This document shows, piece after piece, positions 41,059 through 48,093 of a stretch of 53,623 nucleotides of DNA; within the stretch, counting starts at the first letter, position 1, and every line of letters begins with the position of its first letter. The stretch comes from DASUHT01 sp038230835. Lineage in GTDB: Bacteria; Actinomycetota; Thermoleophilia; Gaiellales; JAICJC01. A program made the translations under genes and the position numbers. The notes below the pieces were generated by a model. The model did not search any database. It was not told where the DNA came from and saw only the letters and a list, made by a program, of their open reading frames with translations. The DNA lies in contig JBBRMM010000021.1 in the NCBI GenBank assembly GCA_038230835.1, positions 1-53,623 on the forward strand. The letters run 5' to 3'.

Positions 41059-42914
41059 CAGCCGGTCGCCGAGGAGGAGGACGCGGGTGACGTCAGGTGG
41101 CAGTCAGGGGACACCAGGTAGCGCTCGAGAGCGGCCACGACTCGGGCGTCGAACTGTGTCCAGCAGCGTCGCCGGAGCTCGGCGAGCGCGGCCTCTCCCG
41201 AGCCGGCGGCGCGATAGACGCGGTCGGTGGTCATGGCGTCGTAGGCATCGGCCACCAGGATGATCCGCGAGCCGAGCGGGATCTCGTCCCCGGCCAGGCC
41301 GAGCGGGTAGCCCGACCCGTCCCACCACTCGTGGTGGTGGCGGATCCAGCGGTCGACCGGTGACACTCCGAGACCGTCCAGCAGGCGGTAGCCGAGATCC
41401 GGGTGCTCGCGCATGATCCGCAGCTCGTCCGGGTCGAGCTTGCCTGGCTTCTGGAGGATCGCGTCGGGGATCGCGATCTTGCCCAGGTCGTGCAGCAGGC
41501 CCGCCAGTCGCACCTGATCGACGACCTCGGACTCCAGCCCCATTGCACGGGCCATGCCCTCGGACAGGCGCGATACCGACTGCGAATGTGTGCCCGCGTA
41601 TCCGTCCTTGGCGTCCACGACCCGGATCAGACCCTCGGCGGCTCGCAGCCGGGCGCTCCGTTCGGCCGTCTTCGCCAGCTCCTCTGGGCTGAAGATGCGG
41701 ACCACCGACGGGGAGTAGATACAGGATCGGTTCTTTCCATGATTCTTCGCCCAGTAGAGGGCTCCGTCGGCAACGCGAAGCAGCCGGTCGCGGTCCGGAG
41801 CGTGCTCCGGATAGCTCGCGATGCCGGCCGACACGGTCACCGCTTCGCCGTGTGGGAAGCGCGTCTGCCACAGCCGGTGGTGCATCCGCTCCAGCGCGGA
41901 GTAGGCCTCGCGCTCGCCGTTGTCGGAGAGCATCACCGCGAACTCCTCGCCGCCGATCCGGTACGTATGTGCGGCTCCGAACTGATCGCGCAGGAGCGCT
42001 CCCACCTGCACCAGCACCTGATCCCCCGTTGAATGCCCATAGCGGTCGTTGATGCCCTTGAAGTTGTCGAGGTCGATCAGGCACAGGGCTAACTCGCCGG
42101 CCGCCGAGTCGTCAACCGCGGCGGCAAGGTCGTTCTGAAACAACCGGTGGTTGCCGAGGCCCGTCAGCGCATCGGTCTCGGCGTCGCGGGTGGCGAGCAC
42201 CGTGCGATAGGCGTAGCGCTGGTAGAGCGCAACCGCGAACAACGGGCCCGCCAGCAGCACCTCGAGCTGCGGGCGGATCTTCCACAGCGACGTGGCCAGG
42301 CCGGCAATGAACGCCATGATCACGAACGCCAGGCCCGAGTGACGGACGTTGTCGTCGAGCACATCGCGAAGCCGGGTTTGGGTCGCAATTGAGACGACGA
42401 TCGACACCAGTGACACATTGGTGACGATGTAGGCGGCCCCACCGCTGAACGCCAGCAGCGTCAGCCGGTCGGTGCTACTCGGATCGAGGTGGCCGTGGTC
42501 GATCCCCGACACAAAGCCCGGTACCGCCGATGCTAAGGCGGCCAGCACGTACATGGACGTGTTGAACGCCCGCCTGATCCACGACGATCCGTCGAAAGCG
42601 GCCACGATGCCGGTCGAGATCGCCGCCGCCAGCACTGCCCACTGCCAGCCGAACAGCATCTGGGTCGAGAGCAGGAACACGAACGACAGCGACACCGAGC
42701 GCCCGCCACGCTCGTCCAGCGGTACAGGCTTGAATTCTGCCAGCACCGACGCAAGCGTGAAGATCCCGGCCCCGACCAGAGTCGAGATCGATAGCGGATC
42801 ACGGGCGACCGTGAGCAGAGCCCCGGTCAGCACCGGCACAGCCATCGCAACGAGGGCGATGACGTACCGGCGCAGCCGGGGGGAAACCAGATGGGACGAA
42901 GAGGAGTTCGACAT
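41058..42914 (-). CDS. Membrane GGDEF-HD-GYP protein (c-di-GMP synthesis and breakdown)
   Basis: The first ~240 of 618 residues hold about six to eight membrane helices. A GGDEF domain follows (DALTGLGNHRLFQNDL, YRIGGEEFAVML) with intact active site but no RxxD inhibition site. The HD-GYP domain has GTHSQSVSRLSEGMA, LLHDLGKIAIPDAIL, REHPDLGYRLL, IRHHHEWWDGSGYPLG and ILVADAYDAMTTDRVYR, so both catalytic sites look competent. Such proteins set local c-di-GMP levels. TAGGAC about 14 nt upstream may be the -10 box. Downstream DUF5317 is translationally coupled. Confidence 0.92.
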   Translation of the reverse strand: MSNSSSSHLVSPRLRRYVIALVAMAVPVLTGALLTVARDPLSISTLVGAGIFTLASVLAEFKPVPLDERGGRSVSLSFVFLLSTQMLFGWQWAVLAAAISTGIVAAFDGSSWIRRAFNTSMYVLAALASAVPGFVSGIDHGHLDPSSTDRLTLLAFSGGAAYIVTNVSLVSIVVSIATQTRLRDVLDDNVRHSGLAFVIMAFIAGLATSLWKIRPQLEVLLAGPLFAVALYQRYAYRTVLATRDAETDALTGLGNHRLFQNDLAAAVDDSAAGELALCLIDLDNFKGINDRYGHSTGDQVLVQVGALLRDQFGAAHTYRIGGEEFAVMLSDNGEREAYSALERMHHRLWQTRFPHGEAVTVSAGIASYPEHAPDRDRLLRVADGALYWAKNHGKNRSCIYSPSVVRIFSPEELAKTAERSARLRAAEGLIRVVDAKDGYAGTHSQSVSRLSEGMARAMGLESEVVDQVRLAGLLHDLGKIAIPDAILQKPGKLDPDELRIMREHPDLGYRLLDGLGVSPVDRWIRHHHEWWDGSGYPLGLAGDEIPLGSRIILVADAYDAMTTDRVYRAAGSGEAALAELRRRCWTQFDARVVAALERYLVSPDCHLTSPASSSSATG

Positions 42915-42959
42915 AGGGGCCCGCCGGAGTCCTATCGGTCATCCGAGGCCGGGTGTTTA

Positions 42960-42973
42960 GCCCCGGCCGGGGT
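42960..42973. terminator. GC hairpin after the small membrane protein gene
   Basis: The perfect palindrome CCCCGGCCGGGG (42961-42972) lies just after the 32-residue ORF (minus strand) and before the HD-GYP promoter. TTTT follows only in the plus direction, so it is a hairpin terminator candidate without a U tract for the minus transcript. Confidence 0.4.
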
Positions 42974-42982
42974 CGTTTTCTC

Positions 42983-43081
42983 CTAGTACCACTTCATCGT
43001 GGCGCCGGCGGAAACGACGTATGACGCGAGCGCGGCGAGCGCGAGAGCGACGCGCAGGGAGCGAGAGTTCCACTTGATCAT
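42983..43081 (-). CDS. Small membrane protein, 32 residues
   Basis: The 32-codon ORF encodes MIKWNSRSLRVALALAALA, then SYVVSAGATMKWY. It has a basic N-terminus, one hydrophobic helix and an aromatic C-terminus, typical of a single-pass small protein. A perfect Shine-Dalgarno, GGAGGT, lies 8 nt before the ATG; this is rare among the neighbours, most of which lack one, and is the best evidence that it is real. Hairpins on both sides (42960-42973 and 43164-43184) suggest its own short transcript. The function is unknown; the next gene downstream is the GGDEF-HD-GYP protein. Confidence 0.65.
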   Translation of the reverse strand: MIKWNSRSLRVALALAALASYVVSAGATMKWY

Positions 43082-43163
43082 CGACACGCACCTCCCTTCG
43101 GGGGATCGGGGGTTCGGGGCAGTTACAGCCTCGATCTCTTGATAGCCACCGATGGGCACGGCC

Positions 43164-43184
43164 GATTCCCCCATTCGGGGGATC
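43164..43184 (-). terminator. Hairpin after the CapA-like gene
   Basis: On the minus strand, GATCCCCC-GAAT-GGGGGAATC forms a stem with a tetraloop 24 nt after the CapA-like stop codon. No U run follows. It may instead be part of the small-protein leader. Confidence 0.4.
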
Positions 43185-43207
43185 GTTTACTCACTCCCAG
43201 CGTTGTC

Positions 43208-44422
43208 CTACGGGCGCAGGATGCGGCCGGAGACGCCGATGCGCGCGCCGTGCGCGCCGAGATCCTCGCGCGTGAGCTCGGCCACCAATCGCGCGCCGGC
43301 ACCGCTGGGATCGATCTCCGGCTGTCCTGCACCGACCAGCCGAAGCGAGACCAACCGGCCGCCGCGGAAGCTGCCGTCGGCCGCGAGGGTGACCCGAAGG
43401 ATGGCCGACGTGCCCAGCACGCCGGCGGTCGTGAAGTTGTGGTACCCGGCGAAGTTGCCGAGGCTGTATGCGATCAGCCGCCCCCGGTACAGCTGGACCG
43501 CGCGCAGCACGTGCGGCCCACTCCCCAGCACGAGATCCGCGCCGGCGTCGATCGCCATGTGGGCGAACGCCTCCGGATCGCCGCGGTCTTCGCCCACGTA
43601 CGTCTCCGTGGTGCCGGTCAGGTGCTGTGCCGATGTCCCCTCGGCACCGGCGTGCATCGCCACAACCACGATGTCGGACTCGCCGACGGCGCGCCGGATC
43701 AACGCGCGCGCGACCGCCAGATCGGTCAGCGGCGCGGTGTCCGGGTACGGTGCGAAACCGACGAATCCCACCCGCAGGCCCGCGCGGCGGACGACCGTCA
43801 CCTCGCCCGGCAATCCGGTCTGGGCGATGCCGGCCCGATGGAGGGCGCGCACCGTGTCGATCTGACCCGCCGCTCCGAAGTCGTAGGAGTGGTTGTTGGC
43901 GTTGTTCATTACCGAAAAACCCGCTCCTCGCAGATAGCTCGCGTACGAAGGGGGAGCCCGGAAGGCGTAGCAGTTCGCTGCGCCGGGCGCGCACTTGCCG
44001 GCGGTCTGATCGGTCAGCGTCCCCTCGAGGTTGCCGAACACGATGCCGGCGCCCAGCGCCTGGCGAATGCCGCCCAGATAGGTGGCCGGTGAGGGTGGGA
44101 GGTCAGGGGTATCGCCGAGCATGGTGTCGCCGACCGCGGCGAGGGTGATCTGGCGGGGCGGGCGGGGGGAGCCGGGGGTGCTCGTCGCCACGGTCGAAGG
44201 AGGCGTGGAGGACGCAATCCGGTGGTGCGACGACCCGACCTTCACCGCAGGCCCGCCATGCCCGCCGACGAAGCCGGTCAGCCCATAGCCGGCCGCGGCC
44301 GCCAGCACCACACCCGGCACGCCGAGGAGCAGCCGCCGGCGGTGGCCTCGCCGTCGCAAGCGCTCCGCACGCTGCAGCTCACGCGCACGATTCCGGCGCT
44401 CGTATGCGTCCCAGTCGTCCAC
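43208..44422 (-). CDS. CapA-family (poly-gamma-glutamate synthesis-like) membrane-anchored metallophosphatase
   Basis: In this 404-residue protein an Arg-rich start (ERRNRARELQRAERLRRRGHRRR) precedes one hydrophobic anchor (LLLGVPGVVLAAAAGYGLTG). After a Ser/Pro-rich linker comes the CapA domain: ITLAAVGDTMLGDT, IVFGNLEGTL, FSVMNNANNHSYDFG, VGFVGFAPYPDTAP, IVVVAMHAGAEGT, ADLVLGSGPHVLRAVQLYRGRLIAYSLGNFAG. These Asp, Asn and His residues form the family's metal site. CapA proteins are tied to poly-gamma-glutamate export, but no capB/capC genes are near. GTG 44422 lies only 22 bp from the divergent GNAT start. Confidence 0.85.
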   Translation of the reverse strand: MDDWDAYERRNRARELQRAERLRRRGHRRRLLLGVPGVVLAAAAGYGLTGFVGGHGGPAVKVGSSHHRIASSTPPSTVATSTPGSPRPPRQITLAAVGDTMLGDTPDLPPSPATYLGGIRQALGAGIVFGNLEGTLTDQTAGKCAPGAANCYAFRAPPSYASYLRGAGFSVMNNANNHSYDFGAAGQIDTVRALHRAGIAQTGLPGEVTVVRRAGLRVGFVGFAPYPDTAPLTDLAVARALIRRAVGESDIVVVAMHAGAEGTSAQHLTGTTETYVGEDRGDPEAFAHMAIDAGADLVLGSGPHVLRAVQLYRGRLIAYSLGNFAGYHNFTTAGVLGTSAILRVTLAADGSFRGGRLVSLRLVGAGQPEIDPSGAGARLVAELTREDLGAHGARIGVSGRILRP

Positions 44423-44430
44423 GGTTGACC

Positions 44431-44436
44431 TATCAT
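44431..44436 (+). promoter_or_regulatory. -10 box TATCAT, leaderless promoter
   Basis: TATCAT lies 8 nt before GTG 44445. It lies within the 22-bp gap to the divergent CapA-like start, so the two promoters must overlap. Confidence 0.5.
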
Positions 44437-44444
44437 CGCCGACC

Positions 44445-44879
44445 GTGACCACCACCGTTCGCCTCGCAGTGCCCCAGGACGCCCCCGCGGTGACAACCCT
44501 GCTGCGCGCATTCTTCAGCCACGAGGGGCGGGTGGTCGAACACCTCGCCCAGAATGTCGATGCCATTCTCGAGGATCCGGGCCGCGGGTTCTTCGTCGTC
44601 GCCGACGATCACGGGGTGGCGACCACCACGATCCGTATCTCCGCCGGTGGTGGCTGCAGCGCCGAGATCGAGGAGGTGTGGGTTCAGCCGTCCGCGCGCG
44701 GCCGTGGGCTCGGAGGCGCTCTGCTGCGCAACGTGGTGGCCGAGTGCCGGCGGCGCGGAATCGAGTCGATCGAGCTGCGGGTGACTCCGGACGACCTCGA
44801 GGTCGGGATACCCACCTTCTACAGCAAGCAGGGCTTCCGCGACGGCGGCCGGCTGATCTTCGAGTACGTGCCGGGCTAA
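44445..44879 (+). CDS. GNAT family N-acetyltransferase
   Basis: The 144-residue protein starts TTTVRLAVPQDAPAVTTLLRAFF. It has the central strands GFFVVADDHGVATTTIRIS and IEEVWVQPSARGRGLGGALLRNVVAECRRRG, which contains the acetyl-CoA loop R-G-R-G-L-G-G. It ends IESIELRVTPDDLEVGIPTFYSKQGFRDGGRLIFEYV. All GNAT motifs are intact. The acceptor is unknown. It is monocistronic or read with the cupin gene 51 bp downstream. Confidence 0.88.
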   Translation: MTTTVRLAVPQDAPAVTTLLRAFFSHEGRVVEHLAQNVDAILEDPGRGFFVVADDHGVATTTIRISAGGGCSAEIEEVWVQPSARGRGLGGALLRNVVAECRRRGIESIELRVTPDDLEVGIPTFYSKQGFRDGGRLIFEYVPG

Positions 44880-44930
44880 GCGCCTAAAACTCTCGCCGCC
44901 GGCGGGTGCCAGCGACAGGGAGGTTCGAGC

Positions 44931-45323
44931 ATGAGTGTTGCAGCGCAAGGTACGGGTTGGAGGATCGAGCACGTGGACGCGGTGCCGCCGGTGAAACCAG
45001 ACTGGCCGCAGACCTGGAAGTCCGTCCGCCACCACTTCGGCATCACGGCATTCGGCATCAATGCGGTGACCAAAGATGCCGGCGCGGTGCTGATCCCCGA
45101 GCACGACGAGACCGAGAGCGGACAGCAGGAGCTCTACTTCGTGCACCACGGCGAGGTGCTGGCGACGATCGACGGCGAACAGATACGGGTCGGCGAGGGC
45201 GGCATGATCGGAGTCGAGCCGGCGGTCAAGCGCAAGATCGAGTCGACCGAGTCACCGACCACGCTGATTGCGATCGGCGGTACGCCCGGAAAGGCGTACG
45301 AGGTGGGCGCTTGGGAACGCTAG
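44931..45323 (+). CDS. Cupin domain protein
   Basis: This single cupin of 130 residues carries QQELYFVHHGEVLATIDGEQIRVGEGGMIGVEPAVKRKIESTE, the double-stranded beta-helix core. The metal ligands of motif 1 are partly replaced (E-ES-G-QQELYFV), so an enzymatic metal site is uncertain. It begins after a clear Shine-Dalgarno (GGGAGG, 7 nt before ATG). Its stop codon TAG is the first three bases of fold-back element 3, so the last codons may have been shaped by insertion of that element. Confidence 0.8.
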   Translation: MSVAAQGTGWRIEHVDAVPPVKPDWPQTWKSVRHHFGITAFGINAVTKDAGAVLIPEHDETESGQQELYFVHHGEVLATIDGEQIRVGEGGMIGVEPAVKRKIESTESPTTLIAIGGTPGKAYEVGAWER

Positions 45324-45485
45324 TGGGTCGTCAGGCAACGTTTGCGGGTTCTGGCGGCTGCAACGCGGCGCGCTGCGGCGTCCTCAGTCGCGCCAATAGT
45401 GCCAACTATTGGCGCTCCCTGCGTCCTGGCATCGCTTGCGTTTCGCTCGCCATCGACACCACCAACGTTGCCTGACAACCCACTA
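45321..45485. repeat. Fold-back element 3 (165 bp imperfect palindrome)
   Basis: The terminal arms of 22 nt pair at 21 positions: left 45321-45342 starts TAGTGGGTCGTCAGG, right 45464-45485 ends CCTGACAACCCACTA. The apex GCGCCAATAGT-GCC-AACTATTGGCGC (45390-45414) is a perfect 11-bp hairpin. The minus strand carries CCAGGACGCAGGGAGCG (45413-45429), identical to element 2. The left end donates the cupin stop codon. The element separates cupin and aldolase genes, both on the plus strand. Confidence 0.85.
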
Positions 45486-45502
45486 GGTTCTCGAGGTTCG
45501 AG

Positions 45503-46591
45503 ATGACCACCACATCATCAGCTGACATCGGCCGTATCGAGTCGTTGCTGGGCGCCGACGCCGAGACCCTGCTGACGCACGAGTGCACCACCGTCGACCG
45601 CGACCGGCTGCACCTGCCGGGGCCGGACTTCGTGGATCGCGTGGTCGCCCAGAGCGACCGGCCGACGCCGGTCCTGCGATCGCTGCAGACGATGTTCGGA
45701 TCGGGCCGTCTGGCCGGTACCGGGTACCTCTCGATCCTGCCCGTCGACCAGGGCATCGAGCATTCGGCGGGGGCGTCGTTCGCCAAGAATCCTGACTACT
45801 TCGATCCCGCCCGGATCGTCGAGCTGGCGATCGAGGGCGGGTGCAACGCGGTCGCCACGACGCTAGGTGTGCTGGGGTCGGTCGCCCGGCGCTACGCCCA
45901 CCGGATCCCGTTCCTGCTCAAGCTGAACCACAACGAGTTCCTGTCCTATCCCAACTCGTTCGACCAGATCATGTTCGCGTCCGTGCGCCAGGCGCGCGAG
46001 CAGGGCTGCGTGGCGGTCGGTGCGACGGTCTACTTCGGCTCGCCGGAGTCGAAGCGTCAGATCCAGGAGGTGTCGGCCGCGTTCGCCGCGGCGCACGAGC
46101 TGGGTATGGCGACCGTACTGTGGTGCTACCTGCGCAACGCCGCCTTCGATCGCACCAAGGAGGGCGGCCCCGACTATCACGCCGCCGCCGATCTGACCGG
46201 TCAGGCCAATCATCTGGGCGTCACGATCCAGGCGGACATCATCAAGCAGAAGGCTCCCACGACGGCGGCCCCAGGGTTTCTCGACCTCGCGTTCGGCAAG
46301 ACCGACAAGCGCGTCTACTCAGAGCTGCTGACCGACCACCCGATCGACATGACGCGCTACCAAGTCGCCAACTGCTACATGGGCCGCGCCGGGCTGATCA
46401 ACTCGGGCGGCGCCTCCAGCGGCGCCAGCGACCTGCACGACGCCGTGTTCACCGCGGTGGTCAACAAGCGCGCCGGCGGGACGGGCATGATCAGCGGCCG
46501 CAAGGCATTCCAGCGTCCGCAGACGGAAGGTGTCGAGCTGCTGCACGCGATCCAGGACGTGTACCTCTGCGACGAGGTGACGATCGCCTAG
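45503..46591 (+). CDS. Class I fructose-bisphosphate aldolase (DhnA type)
   Basis: The 362-residue Schiff-base aldolase belongs to the archaeal/DhnA type. It has LSILPVDQGIEHSAGASF at the N-terminus of the barrel, IVELAIEGGCNAVATTLG, FLLKLNHNEFLSYPN, VAVGATVYFGSPES, the catalytic lysine in QADIIKQKAPT and ANCYMGRAGLINSGGASSG for phosphate binding. It acts in glycolysis or gluconeogenesis. GAGG lies 6 nt before the ATG. It stands alone, next to fold-back element 3. Confidence 0.93.
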   Translation: MTTTSSADIGRIESLLGADAETLLTHECTTVDRDRLHLPGPDFVDRVVAQSDRPTPVLRSLQTMFGSGRLAGTGYLSILPVDQGIEHSAGASFAKNPDYFDPARIVELAIEGGCNAVATTLGVLGSVARRYAHRIPFLLKLNHNEFLSYPNSFDQIMFASVRQAREQGCVAVGATVYFGSPESKRQIQEVSAAFAAAHELGMATVLWCYLRNAAFDRTKEGGPDYHAAADLTGQANHLGVTIQADIIKQKAPTTAAPGFLDLAFGKTDKRVYSELLTDHPIDMTRYQVANCYMGRAGLINSGGASSGASDLHDAVFTAVVNKRAGGTGMISGRKAFQRPQTEGVELLHAIQDVYLCDEVTIA

Positions 46592-46599
46592 CGGGAGGA

Positions 46600-47379
46600 T
46601 CAGTCGCGCCCGAACGGGAGGCTGCGCACGCTGGCCCGCACCCCCTTCACGTCAACCGCCTCACCGACCTCGGCCTCACGTCGTAGCACCGCCAGCCCGA
46701 TCGTCCCGTAACGCGCCGATTCGGCCACCGAGGTCAGCGTTCCCAGTTCGCGACCGCCCCCGGTCACCGGGCTGCCGGTCGCGGGCGCGGTCCCTGCGAA
46801 CGAGAGCCCGCGCAGTTGGCGGTTGGGGTGGCCGCGGTGGCGCAGACGCGCCACCGGCTCCTGGCCCGGGTAGCAGCCCTTGGTGAAGCTGATGGCTCGC
46901 TCCACCACGCCCGCCTCGGCCGGCATCGACTCGGGCCCGAAATCGACTCCGAACCGCGGCATGCCCGACTCGATCCGCGCGATCTCCCAATCGGACACAG
47001 GCCCCGACCCGCTCACGGGGTGCGGGAGCAGGCGGAGCGGGCCGGCCGGAGAGTCGAGCGAGGCCACCGCGTCGGCATGGTCGCCCCAGACGAGCACGCA
47101 CGGTGCGGGCTCGAACTGCACCTTCTTGCGAAACCGCGCGCGCACCAGCGTGTCGAGCACCTGGTCCACGACCGCGGGCGGACAGCCGAGCAGCAGGTCA
47201 TCGTCGACGCGCAGCACCTCGAGATCGGCGATCACCCGCGCCTTGGGGGTGAGCAGCAGCGCATAGCAGCCCTCACCCGGCGCGAGGCTCTCGACGTCGT
47301 TGGTGAGCATGCTCTGCAGGAACTCCACGGCGTCGGGGCCGAATGCACGCAGGAACGAGCGTTCGAGGGTCACGGTCAT
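46600..47379 (-). CDS. ygfZ: YgfZ/GcvT-like folate-binding protein
   Basis: The 259-residue protein resembles YgfZ, a folate-dependent helper in Fe-S enzyme maintenance and tRNA modification. Diagnostic features are DAVEFLQSMLTNDVESLAPGEGCYALLLTPKARVIADL, IARIESGMPRFGVDFGPESMPAEAG and the conserved cysteine motif FTKGCYPGQEPVARLRHRGHPNRQLRGL. The start ATG has TACGCT 6 nt upstream. It is divergent from the Moco oxidoreductase gene, with 42 bp between starts. Confidence 0.92.
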   Translation of the reverse strand: MTVTLERSFLRAFGPDAVEFLQSMLTNDVESLAPGEGCYALLLTPKARVIADLEVLRVDDDLLLGCPPAVVDQVLDTLVRARFRKKVQFEPAPCVLVWGDHADAVASLDSPAGPLRLLPHPVSGSGPVSDWEIARIESGMPRFGVDFGPESMPAEAGVVERAISFTKGCYPGQEPVARLRHRGHPNRQLRGLSFAGTAPATGSPVTGGGRELGTLTSVAESARYGTIGLAVLRREAEVGEAVDVKGVRASVRSLPFGRD

Positions 47380-47385
47380 ATCCGA

Positions 47386-47391
47386 AGCGTA
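47386..47391 (-). promoter_or_regulatory. -10 box TACGCT, leaderless promoter of ygfZ
   Basis: TACGCT on the minus strand, 6 nt before ATG 47379. On the other strand CACACT (47409-47414) lies 7 nt before ATG 47422, a weaker candidate for the divergent gene. Confidence 0.45.
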
Positions 47392-47421
47392 ACGCCGCGG
47401 AGGTCGGGCACACTACGGCCC

Positions 47422-48033
47422 ATGGCGCTCTTTCGCTCGAGCTCGGATCGCAAGGCGGCCGAGGCCGGGATCGACATGTCTCGGATCCCGCCCGGCCAGT
47501 ACTTCACCGACAAGTGGCCGGTGCTGCACGCGGGCAGCGTGCCGCGGGTCGATCTCGCCACCTGGGATCTGCGTGTGTTCGGGCTCGTACGCAACGAGCT
47601 TCGGCTGAGCTGGGACGAGCTGCTGGCACTCGGCTCCAAGCAGGTCACCGCCGACATCCACTGCGTAACGCGCTGGTCGAAGCTCGACCACCCGTGGCGC
47701 GGCGTGCCCATGAGCGCCGTGCTCGCGGCGGTGCAGCCGCTCGACAGCGCGCGCTTCGTGATCGCCCACGCCGAGCAGGGGTTCACGGCGAACCTGCCGC
47801 TCGAGGCCCTGCAGGGTGACGATGTGCTGCTCGCCCACGAGGCTGACGGGCAGCCGCTGACGCCGGAGCACGGCTTCCCGCTGCGCCTGTTCGTCCCCAG
47901 CCGCTACTTCTGGAAGAGCGCCAAGTGGCTGCGCGGGCTCGAGTTCACCAACACCGACCGGCCCGGCTTCTGGGAGGGGTACGGCTATCACAACGACGCC
48001 GACCCCTGGAAAGAGGAGCGCTACGGGTTCTGA
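47422..48033 (+). CDS. Molybdopterin-dependent oxidoreductase of the sulfite oxidase fold
   Basis: This 203-residue protein is reduced to the Moco-binding domain. It has FTDKWPVLHAGSVPRVDLATWDLRVFGLV, ELRLSWDELLALG, the Moco cysteine in ADIHCVTRWSKLDHPWRGV, FTANLPLEALQ and FPLRLFVPSRYFWKSAKWLRGLEF. No signal peptide is visible, so it is likely cytoplasmic, like YedY-type minimal relatives without a transit sequence. The substrate is unknown. The M20 peptidase follows 60 bp downstream with its own -10 box. Confidence 0.88.
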   Translation: MALFRSSSDRKAAEAGIDMSRIPPGQYFTDKWPVLHAGSVPRVDLATWDLRVFGLVRNELRLSWDELLALGSKQVTADIHCVTRWSKLDHPWRGVPMSAVLAAVQPLDSARFVIAHAEQGFTANLPLEALQGDDVLLAHEADGQPLTPEHGFPLRLFVPSRYFWKSAKWLRGLEFTNTDRPGFWEGYGYHNDADPWKEERYGF

Positions 48034-48078
48034 GCCCGGTGCTCGATGGTTCCCGCCGGCACCGACGGCCTGCCTCGG

Positions 48079-48084
48079 TACACT
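48079..48084 (+). promoter_or_regulatory. -10 box TACACT, leaderless promoter of the peptidase operon
   Basis: TACACT lies 9 nt before GTG 48094 and fixes that start in place of an ATG at 48046. Confidence 0.5.
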
Positions 48085-48093
48085 GTGGCGCTC

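Noticed and set aside
45321..45485. Integron attC site
   Set aside because: It is palindromic and follows a stop codon, but the core GTTRRRY/RYYYAAC boxes are missing and no integrase is seen.
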